DNA of 7,343 bases from positions 1-7,343 of the forward strand of contig BNUF01000114.1 in assembly GCA_025997155.1 (NCBI GenBank). Direction: 5' to 3'. The DNA is from Clostridia bacterium. Its GTDB lineage: Bacteria > Bacillota > Clostridia > Lachnospirales > WQUN01. Positions within the stretch are counted from its first letter, which is position 1, and every line of letters begins with the position of its first letter. Of the stretch, positions 1 to 5,322 are shown piece by piece. The position numbers and the translations under genes are program-made. The notes beneath the pieces were generated by a model that saw nothing but the letters and a program-made list of their open reading frames with translations, had not been told where the DNA came from and did not search any database.

Positions 1-181
1 ACCTCGTTTTGGAAATGCCCTCGCTCTGCTCGTCCGTGAAAAAATTCAAGCAGTTCCGCTGGCTGTCGCAATCCGCCACCAAAACCCGCTTCCCCATTTC
101 GGCGAACGCATACGCCACATTGATACAGGTCGTAGTCTTGCCGACCCCGCCTTTGTTGTTGTAAAACGCCAAAATCTTCAT
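1..181 (-). CDS. ParA/MinD-type partition ATPase, N-terminal 60 codons (runs off the left edge)
   Basis: The visible N-terminus carries the deviant Walker A motif KGGVGKTT at residues 10-17, with the signature lysine K10 and the phosphate-binding K15. A Walker A' strand VLVADCDSQ follows at residues 33-41. These are hallmarks of ParA/Soj/MinD ATPases, which bind ATP as a sandwich dimer and position plasmids, mobile elements, chromosomes or other cargo. The start is the ATG at 179-181. A purine-rich ribosome binding site (minus AGAGAGGGA, 191-199) lies 9 bases upstream. No partner gene (parB or a replication gene) is visible because the gene leaves the window after about 60 codons. By eye the region is richer in GC than the recombinase to its right, so it may have a different origin. 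Family assignment is firm; whether it serves a plasmid, an integrative element or a chromosome is unknown. Confidence 0.9.
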   Translation of the reverse strand, partial: MKILAFYNNKGGVGKTTTCINVAYAFAEMGKRVLVADCDSQRNCLNFFTDEQSEGISKTR

Positions 182-238
182 AAAAACCAATCCCTCTCTA
201 ATTTTATATTTTCTCAATCCCTGTTCCGCTATATATAA

Positions 239-307
239 GGCACGATAAAGGCGGCAGGGACTGACGACCGCCTTTCGAGTTTGCAACCTCGCCGTGCCGC
301 TGCCGCC
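239..307 (-). other. GC-rich three-way-junction inverted repeat upstream of parA
   Basis: Read on the minus strand, which is the leader side of the ParA gene, this segment contains nested perfect inverted repeats. GGCACG (298-293) pairs with CGTGCC (244-239) and encloses two adjacent hairpins. One is CGAG/CTCG (291-288 with 279-276). The other is AAAGGCGG/CCGCCTTT (275-268 with 254-247) with a 13-base loop. A competing helix is possible: GGCGGCAG (307-300) with CTGCCGCC (257-250), which cannot coexist with the first fold. The block is flanked by AT-rich DNA and ends 57 bases before the ParA start. It could be a structured 5' leader RNA, a protein-binding site such as a partition centromere or operator, or simply a relic. 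I recognise no known RNA family in it. The base pairing is seen; the role is unknown. Confidence 0.5.
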
Positions 308-362
308 CTAAGGCGTTTAACCATAATTAAGTAATTCTTATCTTTTAATTTGCTTAAAATTA

Positions 363-491
363 TCAACTACAAAAGGTGTGTGCGAGTTCTTCTGTGCCAA
401 TGTCATTTAAAGTGCCGACTGCCTCTTTGGTTACCATAGTGAAACGCTGACTCAGGTAGCGCAAGGCGGCGCCGAGTTCCCCGTCCCCTGA
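363..491 (-). pseudogene. cotJC: Internal fragment of a CotJC / manganese-catalase spore-coat gene
   Basis: On the minus strand the frame ending at the TGA (363-365) reads GDGELGAALRYLSQRF, then a short linker, then DIGTEELAH. This matches the ferritin-like core of CotJC and Mn-catalases. TEELAH contains the ExxH metal-ligand pair of the family. Homology starts at about 488 and stops at about 378. The usual N-terminus (about 30 residues) and the whole part after the conserved histidine are absent. The frame instead continues into TFCS and a stop. Upstream the frame is open only to a TAA at 528-530, with no ATG or ribosome binding site. CotJC is a spore inner-coat protein, which points to an endospore-forming host or donor. 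With both ends lost this cannot make a working enzyme. The right end lies about 40 bp from the recombinase stop codon, so it probably marks a recombination junction. Confidence 0.72.
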
Positions 492-532
492 ACTGAATAT
501 ATGTAATTGTGTAAAAATTTTAATGCTTTATA

Positions 533-2122
533 TTAAAACTCGTGCGGGGCGGGGAAATTATAGTGTGCTTTAATCTGTTTTTCCATATGTCGTTTATTGC
601 CGTTAATCGTAACAACCTCAAATATTTCTATTTTATCTATCAGTTGGGCAAGTATCGCCTTGTGGGGCGTTTCAAAGGTGACGACATCTTGTATAAGCCT
701 CATATAGTCTATTTGTTGCCGTAGTTCTTCTTGTTTGGCGGATAAGGATTCGCGGCGACTTAAAAGATTTTCTTTTTCATCGTTAAAGGATTTCAGTATG
801 TCCACAAAATCATCTTCTGATATTAAGCCGCTTATCTTGTCATTATAAAGATTTTTAACGATATTTCGTATTTCCTCTATTCGCTTGTCTATACGGGAAA
901 CTTCCTTTTCGACTGGATTTTGCGGGAGTTTTCCTTTCGGCAACATAGTTTCAAATTGCATTGCAAAGGCTTTGCTGTTAATAAGTTTACGAGAAATTGA
1001 TTTCAAGTCGTCTATAACTGTTTTGTCCAAAAATTCCTCGTATATTTGGTGACGTGTGCATTTTGCGTTGCGGGCGTTATTTGAGCAAGTAATTATAAAG
1101 TTGTTTTTTTGTTTACCTTGTCCACGCCTAAATGTCATAGGCATACCGCAATCTCCGCAATACAACATTCCCGAAAAAAGGTGATGTGCCTTACCCGAAC
1201 CGTAATCTATCGAGGCGTATTTTGACAGCATTGTTTGCACTACCTCAAAAGAGTTGCCCTCTATAATAGGCTCGTGGGTATTTTCGACGACAATCCAGTC
1301 ACCGCGCTTTATCTTCCTAAATTTGCTTGTCTTGTAGTTTATTTTGGTACTTCTGCCTTGGGTCATATTCCCGCGATAAGTAGGGTTTGACAGTATTTCC
1401 TTTATCGTCTGCTGTGTCCATATGCCGAATTTTGAGTTTACGTTGACGTAATTGCAACGCGCTTTTTTGTACTCCGAGGGAGATAAAACCTTTTCGTCAT
1501 TTAGTATTCTTGTTATATGCGACATACTAATTCCATTCAGATACATATCGTATATTCTCTTTACGGTTTCGGCAGCTTCTTGGTCAATAACCAACTTGTT
1601 TTTGTCGGATATGTCTTTTGAGTAGCCATATATAGCAAACGCGCCTATAAATTTTCCATTCTGACGCTTGTTATCCATAACCGCCCGTATTTTTTTGGAA
1701 ATATCTTTTGCGTACATATCGTTTATTAAGGCTTTGAACGGCGTTATATCGTTGTTGGCTGAATGTTTGTCGAATGTGTCCACACCGTCTGTTATCGCAA
1801 TGTAACGAATACCTTTTGTCGGGAAGTAACGCTCCAAATAGTAGCCTGTATCTATATAATCACGCCCAAGGCGCGACATATCTTTCGTAATCACAAGATT
1901 TATAGAACCTGCCTCTATATCGGAAATGAGTTTTTGAAAAGCGGGGCGGTTGTAGTTTGTTCCGCTGTATCCGTCATCAATATACGTTTCCGTTACTATC
2001 CAACCGTGTGCTATAATATAGTCGTAAACCAAGTTTTTTTGATTCGTGATACTGTTAGATTGTGTGTTGGTTTCATCTTCTTGTGATAGCCTTAAATAAA
2101 CACCAACTTTGTAATTTTCCAA
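533..2122 (-). CDS. Large serine recombinase (site-specific integrase/resolvase), TTG start
   Basis: This 529-aa protein has the full layout of a large serine recombinase of the kind that moves clostridial integrative elements. The catalytic resolvase domain spans residues 1-150, with nucleophile S13 in YLRLS and catalytic arginines R84 and R87 in DMSRLGRD. A recombinase DNA-binding domain covers about 165-270. A zinc ribbon has cysteines C322, C325, C346 and C355. A long coiled-coil segment spans about 403-475, and a C-terminal domain ends in a HYNF-type motif like DUF4368. The start must be TTG (2120-2122): an in-frame TGA lies 9 codons-worth of sequence or less upstream, no ATG or GTG lies between, and a strong GGAGAGGTG site sits about 10 bases away. 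At 529 aa it is shorter than TnpX-type enzymes (about 700 aa) but all domains are present. It probably integrates or excises its host element. I see no sign that it is broken. Confidence 0.95.
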   Translation of the reverse strand: MENYKVGVYLRLSQEDETNTQSNSITNQKNLVYDYIIAHGWIVTETYIDDGYSGTNYNRPAFQKLISDIEAGSINLVITKDMSRLGRDYIDTGYYLERYFPTKGIRYIAITDGVDTFDKHSANNDITPFKALINDMYAKDISKKIRAVMDNKRQNGKFIGAFAIYGYSKDISDKNKLVIDQEAAETVKRIYDMYLNGISMSHITRILNDEKVLSPSEYKKARCNYVNVNSKFGIWTQQTIKEILSNPTYRGNMTQGRSTKINYKTSKFRKIKRGDWIVVENTHEPIIEGNSFEVVQTMLSKYASIDYGSGKAHHLFSGMLYCGDCGMPMTFRRGQGKQKNNFIITCSNNARNAKCTRHQIYEEFLDKTVIDDLKSISRKLINSKAFAMQFETMLPKGKLPQNPVEKEVSRIDKRIEEIRNIVKNLYNDKISGLISEDDFVDILKSFNDEKENLLSRRESLSAKQEELRQQIDYMRLIQDVVTFETPHKAILAQLIDKIEIFEVVTINGNKRHMEKQIKAHYNFPAPHEF

Positions 2123-2131
2123 AAGCCAGTT

Positions 2132-2275
2132 TCACCTCTCCGTCCTTACCGTCCCGAAGTGTTCGGTAGTAAGTAAGTTTCCGATAATAGCTCTTAGTAT
2201 TTTTTCAAAATCCACACCCTCCGAGTTAAAGACTCTTATATAGGTTTCGGACTGCGCTGTAGATACCGTTTGCAT
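2132..2275 (-). CDS. Small 47-aa protein of unknown function, coupled to the serine recombinase
   Basis: An ATG (2273-2275) opens a 47-codon frame starting MQTVSTAQSETYIRVF and ending in VRTER before the TGA at 2132-2134. A plausible ribosome binding site, AAAGGCGGTG on the minus strand, lies about 6 bases upstream. The TGA lies inside the GGAGAGGTGA ribosome binding site of the recombinase, so ribosomes finishing this ORF would stop beside the recombinase start. That is the usual geometry of translational coupling. The peptide is soluble-looking, with no signal peptide or membrane segment, and its middle (about residues 22-36) could form one amphipathic helix. I do not recognise the family. 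Position suggests a recombinase accessory factor, perhaps a directionality factor, or a leader peptide whose translation controls recombinase output. Coding status is supported only by its start signal and the coupling. Confidence 0.5.
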   Translation of the reverse strand: MQTVSTAQSETYIRVFNSEGVDFEKILRAIIGNLLTTEHFGTVRTER

Positions 2276-2342
2276 ATTGAACACCGCCTTTATATATAAT
2301 AAAAGTTTATGATTGTGTCCGTTGTCCTATATCTATATAGAA

Positions 2343-2362
2343 ACATATCTTTGTTGATATGT
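2343..2362. repeat. Perfect 7-bp inverted repeat ACATATC-N6-GATATGT
   Basis: ACATATC (2343-2349) and GATATGT (2356-2362) are exact reverse complements separated by six bases. The site is about 68 bp upstream of the 47-aa ORF start and in the space between the divergent gene blocks. The size and symmetry fit an operator for a dimeric regulator or a half of a recombinase binding site. No T-run follows on either strand, so it is not a standard terminator. Confidence 0.45.
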
Positions 2363-2526
2363 ACACAAATTCACCAATACCGTCTTTCCCTCGCCCAGAG
2401 CTCCTTTTCGAGATGACCAAGTACGCGAGCCACTATGTGGATTACAGTCCGTGGGCGTGCTCATTTCGTGGCACACTATCCGACGAACACCGTTGTATGG
2501 TTTCGGTGTTTGCTATTCAGTTGTAG
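2359..2526 (+). CDS. Doubtful 55-aa ORF, unrecognised
   Basis: An ATG at 2359 opens 55 codons to the TAG at 2524-2526, beginning MYTNSPIPSFPRPELLFEM and including the segment SPWACSFRGT. Against it: no ribosome binding site precedes the first ATG or the internal ATG at 2413, the first ATG lies inside a perfect inverted repeat, and the reading frame overlaps another hairpin. In favour: its composition is more gene-like than the AT-rich DNA around it, and it contains Trp, Cys and a mix of charged residues. It may be a remnant of a longer gene cut during element insertion. I assign no function. Confidence 0.2.
   Translation: MYTNSPIPSFPRPELLFEMTKYASHYVDYSPWACSFRGTLSDEHRCMVSVFAIQL
2484..2512. 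repeat. Hairpin with 9-bp stem (one G.T pair)
   Basis: CGAACACCG (2484-2492) pairs with CGGTGTTTG (2504-2512), seven pairs of it perfect, around an 11-base loop. A run of six T's (2527-2532) follows on the plus strand, but only after a 14-base gap, so a plus-strand terminator is weak at best. It may belong to the same structured region as the neighbouring inverted repeats. Confidence 0.4.
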
Positions 2527-2529
2527 TTT

Positions 2530-2601
2530 TTTGTTTCTGATAGTGCAAAGCCTTAAAAATTAATGGCTTTGGAAAATACCTATAATAAAATTAGAAACAA
2601 A
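2530..2601. repeat. Nested inverted repeats: 9-bp outer arms around a 7-bp hairpin
   Basis: TTTGTTTCT (2530-2538) is the exact reverse complement of AGAAACAAA (2593-2601). Inside lies a second exact pair, CAAAGCC (2546-2552) with GGCTTTG (2565-2571), around a 12-base AT loop. Neither stem is followed by a proper T-run, so a regulatory or recombination site is more likely than a terminator. It lies about 60-130 bp upstream of the promoter of the regulator operon. Confidence 0.4.
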
Positions 2602-2661
2602 TGGGAATTTGCCAAAAACATCAAGTTGTATTATTCGATTGATTGTGTTTCAACTATATTA

Positions 2662-2690
2662 TTTACATTATGGAGGAATTGCTTTATAAT
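2662..2690 (+). promoter_or_regulatory. Sigma-A-type promoter for the regulator / restriction-modification operon
   Basis: TTTACA (2662-2667) is one mismatch from the -35 consensus, followed by exactly 17 bases and a perfect TATAAT (2685-2690). Transcription would start at about 2696-2698, inside or at the edge of the AGGAGG site (2695-2700), giving a very short leader of about 12 bases before the ATG at 2709. That either weakens the call or makes the first gene almost leaderless. The sequence match is strong and the geometry is odd. Confidence 0.5.
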
Positions 2691-2708
2691 ATGTAGGAGG
2701 TGATAGGA

Positions 2709-2888
2709 ATGCCAACATTAAAACCGCGCTTTACAATTACCGTTCCCGATGAACTGCTAAAGGATATTGACGACTATAGATTTGAAAACCGCTATCAAAA
2801 CCGAACACAGGCGGTATTAGCGTTAATGAAAGAGGGCATTAAATCTAAGGTTGAATTTATTTCAATTATCATACAGAAAGGGCGATAA
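2709..2888 (+). CDS. Ribbon-helix-helix (CopG/Arc-like) DNA-binding protein, 59 aa
   Basis: The N-terminal strand PRFTITVPDEL (about residues 6-16) followed by two helices, the second beginning at NRTQAVLALMKEGIK (residues 31-45), is the ribbon-helix-helix fold. Such proteins dimerise, insert a two-stranded sheet in the major groove, and usually repress their own operons. I choose the ATG at 2709, not the GTG at 2700, because TAGGAGGTGAT (2694-2704) is an ideal ribosome binding site 8 bases before it and the GTG overlaps that site. The tail after residue 46 (KVEFISIIIQKGR) is unusually hydrophobic for this family and may be a run-on of the ancestral reading frame. The XRE gene starts one base after its stop, so the two are certainly co-transcribed. 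The inverted repeats upstream are candidate operators. Confidence 0.8.
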   Translation: MPTLKPRFTITVPDELLKDIDDYRFENRYQNRTQAVLALMKEGIKSKVEFISIIIQKGR

Positions 2889-2889
2889 T

Positions 2890-3234
2890 ATGTTTAGTGA
2901 AAAGCTGAAACAGCAACGCGAAGAAAAAAATTTGACACAGGCTGAATTATGCAAAAGAGTAGGCATTAGGCGCGATTCCTACAACAAGTATGAGCGAAAG
3001 GGCATAAAACCGCCCTATGACGTGCTTGCCCGTTTAGCGAAAGAACTTGACGTTACCGCTGATTACCTCATAGCTGAGAAAGAACAAGCAGAAACTAATG
3101 ATTATGTTTTTGTTGCGGGAAAAAACGGCGTTCGTCAAAAATTTGAAATTCCCAGTGATAAATTAGAGCGTTTCAAAAAGCTGATTGAAGCAGGACTTCC
3201 AGAGATATTGGACAAAGAACACAGCGACTTGTAA
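2890..3234 (+). CDS. XRE-family helix-turn-helix transcriptional regulator, 114 aa
   Basis: Residues 1-63 form a classic Cro/CI-type HTH: LKQQREEKNLTQAELCKRVG, then the recognition helix region RRDSYNKYERKGIKPP (27-42), then LARLAKELDVTADYL (46-60). The C-terminal half (about 70-114), including FVAGKNGVRQKFEIP and a final helix, is a short extra domain seen in many clostridial XRE proteins, perhaps for dimerisation or partner binding. The start is the ATG at 2890, with AAAGGG (2877-2882) 7 bases upstream. The open frame extends back to 2851, but that part overlaps the preceding gene and lacks a start signal. The gene is followed by a decayed ImmA/IrrE peptidase, which in intact cassettes cleaves or antagonises the linked XRE repressor. 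Its location ahead of hsdM suggests a control role over the restriction-modification genes. Confidence 0.9.
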   Translation: MFSEKLKQQREEKNLTQAELCKRVGIRRDSYNKYERKGIKPPYDVLARLAKELDVTADYLIAEKEQAETNDYVFVAGKNGVRQKFEIPSDKLERFKKLIEAGLPEILDKEHSDL

Positions 3235-3237
3235 CGC

Positions 3238-3748
3238 AGGAGGACTATAAATCCCACAGTTTAGCACGGCTTGAATTACAGTTACTATGGAAAATACCGC
3301 AAAATCGCAACGGCAACTTGGCAATTATTGATTGATTTAGCGCTTGATTGCTTACCTATTTTACTCCTATGAAAGCGCACAACTTTCCATTCAAACATTG
3401 GAACTTCAAGAACTCTGTGTAAACAATGACGGATTCACAATACTTGTAGAGGGTAAATGGTACATATTTTTTGACGCTTCGCTGTCCTCAAAAAATCGCA
3501 TTCGATTTACAATAGCCCACGAAATTGGGCATTATATTTTAGGACACGAACAGAAGACTTAAAGAAAATGCCAAAGACAAAAAAATCGACCTTACAGGTG
3601 AAAAAATCCGCAATGAACGCAAGCACACATTTTAAAGCGAAGCCGATATGTTCGCAATGCGCTTACTTGCTCCCGCCTGTGTCATAAATTTCTGACGCAC
3701 AACGAGCAGTTTAAGCCGTTTATAAAACAGAGAGAACAGAGGGACTGA
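3238..3748 (+). pseudogene. Decayed ImmA/IrrE (M78) metallopeptidase gene, several frames
   Basis: Pieces of one M78-type peptidase lie in order in different frames. YYGKYRKIATATWQLLIDLA reads from about 3286 to CLPI at 3360. YSYESAQLS to FTIAHEIGHYILGH reads from about 3368 to 3562, with the zinc motif HExxH encoded at 3518-3532. KENAKDKKIDLTGEKIRNER reads next in a third frame to a TAA at 3633. SEADMFAMRLLAPACVINF reads to a TGA at 3693, and NEQFKPFIKQ ends at 3746-3748. Disabling changes include a frameshift with apparent loss of some residues near 3361-3368, a second frameshift near 3555, in-frame stops, and loss of the sequence between CVINF and NEQFKPF. A good AGGAGG (3238-3243) remains but no ATG follows; an in-frame TAG lies at 3262. 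Intact relatives work with an XRE repressor such as the one just upstream. The longest open piece (to 3562) keeps HExxH but lacks the downstream EAD motif that supplies the third ligand. Confidence 0.85.
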
Positions 3749-3750
3749 AT

Positions 3751-5322
3751 ATGGCAGCAACAAAAGTAAAAAAAGAATCAAGTATGGAAGAAACACTGTG
3801 GAAATCGGCGGACAAATTGCGCGGTTCGGTTGAGCCGGCGGAGTACAAGCACGTTGTTTTAAGTCTGTTCTTTTTGAAGTTTGCGAGTGATAAATTTGAG
3901 GCGCGGCGAATTGAACTTATCGCGGAGGGGCAAGAGCAATACCTTGACTTTGTAGAGTTTTACACGATGAAAAATGTATTTTTCCTCCCCGAAGAATCTC
4001 GTTGGTCGTACATAATGCAAAACGCGAAACAGGACGACATTGCACTTAAAATTGACACCGCATTGTTCACGGTAGAAAAAAGCAACCCCACACTTAAAGG
4101 GGCGTTGCCCGACAATTATTACTCACGCTTGCACATCGACACGGCAAAACTTGCGTCCTTGCTTGACGAGATAAACAAAATCAACACGGACGACAAGGCG
4201 CAGGATATAATCGGGCGAATTTACGAGTATTTCCTCGGCAAATTCGCGCTTGCGGAGGGCAAGGGTAAAGGCGAATTTTACACGCCAAAATGTATTGTAA
4301 ACCTTATTGCCGAAATGATACAACCCTTTAAGGGCAAAATTTACGACCCCTGTTGCGGTTCGGGCGGTATGTTTGTGCAATCCATAAAATTTATCGAAAG
4401 CCACCAAGGAAATACCCGTGACATTTCCATTTATGGGCAAGAGTCTATGAACACCACATATAAACTTGCGAAAATGAACCTTGCAATCCGCGGCATTTCC
4501 GCAAACCTCGGAGAAATTGCGGCAAACACTTTTTCAAACGACCAACACAAAGACTTGAAAGCCGATTTTGTAATGGCGAATCCGCCGTTCAATCAAAAAG
4601 AGTGGCGCGGGAATGACGAACTCACGAACGACCCGCGTTGGAATGGATACGAAGTACCGCCGACAAGCAACGCAAACTATGGTTGGATTTTGAATATCGT
4701 GTCCAAACTGTCGAAAAACGGTGTGGCAGGTTTTTTGCTTGCAAATGGTGCGTTATCCGATGACGGAACAGAACTAAAAATTCGCGGAGAACTTATCAAA
4801 AATGATTTAGTCGAAGCAATCGTTATTTTGCCCCGAAGCCTTTTCTACACCACCGACATAAGCGTGACGCTGTGGATTTTGAACAAAAACAAAGGTGCGC
4901 GGACGATAGAATTAGGCGGCACAATGAAAAAATACCGAAGTCGCCGCCACGAAATCCTTTTTATGGATTTGCGTCAAATGGGTTCGCCGTTTGAAAAGAA
5001 GTTTGTGGAGTTGACAGAGGACGACATACAAAAGGTTACAAAAACATACCACGACTGGCAACAAGTCGGATACGAGAAAACATACGCCAATATCCCGGAA
5101 TTTTGTTACAGCGCGAAAGTGTTTGACGAAATTCAAGAAAAAGGTTATACACTCGTTCCGAGCCGATATATTGAGTTTGTCAACCGTGACGAAAACATAG
5201 ACTTCGACACAAAAATGAAAACGCTCCAAACCGAACTTCGGGAACTGCTGATTGAGGAAGAAAAATCGAAAGCCGACTTATTAAACGTGTTCAAGGAGTT
5301 AGGTTATGAAATCAAATTATGA
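3751..5322 (+). CDS. hsdM: Type I restriction-modification system DNA adenine methyltransferase subunit
   Basis: This 523-aa protein is a complete HsdM. The helical N-terminal domain (about 11-150, including LWKSADKLRGSVEPAEYKHV) contacts the specificity subunit. The methyltransferase fold follows, with GEFYTP (174-179, motif X), DPCCGSGGM (199-207, motif I, S-adenosylmethionine binding) and NPPF (277-280, motif IV, the adenine-N6 catalytic tetrad). The C-terminus (from about 470) is a helical tail, also typical. In the complex, two HsdM bind one HsdS to methylate adenines; with HsdR the complex also restricts. The ATG is 2 bases after the pseudogene's last stop, with GAGGG (3739-3743) 7 bases upstream. 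No promoter of its own is evident, so it is probably read from the upstream regulator promoter. Its last 17 bases overlap hsdS. All key residues are intact, so the methylase should be active. Confidence 0.97.
   Translation: MAATKVKKESSMEETLWKSADKLRGSVEPAEYKHVVLSLFFLKFASDKFEARRIELIAEGQEQYLDFVEFYTMKNVFFLPEESRWSYIMQNAKQDDIALKIDTALFTVEKSNPTLKGALPDNYYSRLHIDTAKLASLLDEINKINTDDKAQDIIGRIYEYFLGKFALAEGKGKGEFYTPKCIVNLIAEMIQPFKGKIYDPCCGSGGMFVQSIKFIESHQGNTRDISIYGQESMNTTYKLAKMNLAIRGISANLGEIAANTFSNDQHKDLKADFVMANPPFNQKEWRGNDELTNDPRWNGYEVPPTSNANYGWILNIVSKLSKNGVAGFLLANGALSDDGTELKIRGELIKNDLVEAIVILPRSLFYTTDISVTLWILNKNKGARTIELGGTMKKYRSRRHEILFMDLRQMGSPFEKKFVELTEDDIQKVTKTYHDWQQVGYEKTYANIPEFCYSAKVFDEIQEKGYTLVPSRYIEFVNRDENIDFDTKMKTLQTELRELLIEEEKSKADLLNVFKELGYEIKL

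Larger units (their letters stand above)
2276..2708. other. 433-bp intergenic region rich in short inverted repeats, no convincing gene
   Basis: This gap separates the leftward recombinase pair from the rightward regulator and restriction-modification train. It contains an AT-rich part (2276-2370), a more GC-rich part (about 2375-2515) and another AT-rich part leading to the promoter at 2662-2690. Perfect inverted repeats are visible at 2343-2362, 2486-2510 and 2546-2571, plus a 9-bp outer pair at 2530-2538 and 2593-2601. None is followed by the T-run of a standard terminator. A 55-codon frame (2359-2526) is listed separately. The region probably contains control sites for the two divergent blocks and may contain an end or attachment site of the recombinase's element. 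I cannot locate a core sequence from one junction alone. Confidence 0.5.

Noticed and set aside
239..307. Hammerhead ribozyme: CTGACGA on the plus strand (261-267) and GAAA next to a stem on the minus strand, in a three-way junction
   Set aside because: The core pieces lie on opposite strands. On the plus strand no GAAA follows the next stem, and on the minus strand no CUGANGA lies between the first and second stems, so no strand has a complete catalytic core.
474..500. GGGGACGG-type sequence like the ends of REP/RAYT-associated repeats of Firmicutes
   Set aside because: The bases are explained by the CotJC reading frame (GDGEL), and no matching palindrome or second copy is present.
542..2086. 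Plus-strand open frames opposite the serine recombinase
   Set aside because: They are antisense shadows with unlikely composition (strings of Cys, Phe, Tyr) and no start signals.
533..2122. The serine recombinase as the invertase for the hsdS genes
   Set aside because: It is a large integrase-type enzyme over 3 kb away in a separate block, and no shared site is seen near hsdS. It more likely moves an element.
2286..2321. Minus-strand promoter for the 47-aa ORF and recombinase (CGGACA, 17 bp, TATATA)
   Set aside because: Both boxes are weak matches and the predicted start would fall in the ribosome binding site; AT-richness alone can explain it.
2579..2601. TATAAT at 2581-2586 as a second promoter for the regulator operon
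   Set aside because: No acceptable -35 at 16-18 bp; a much better promoter lies at 2662-2690.
3698..3726. Separate promoter for hsdM (TATAAA at 3721-3726)
   Set aside because: No -35 box lies at a suitable distance, and the sequence is the end of the peptidase pseudogene.
4123..5229. Minus-strand open frames opposite hsdM
   Set aside because: They are shadows of the hsdM coding frame with no ribosome binding sites and no recognisable protein features.
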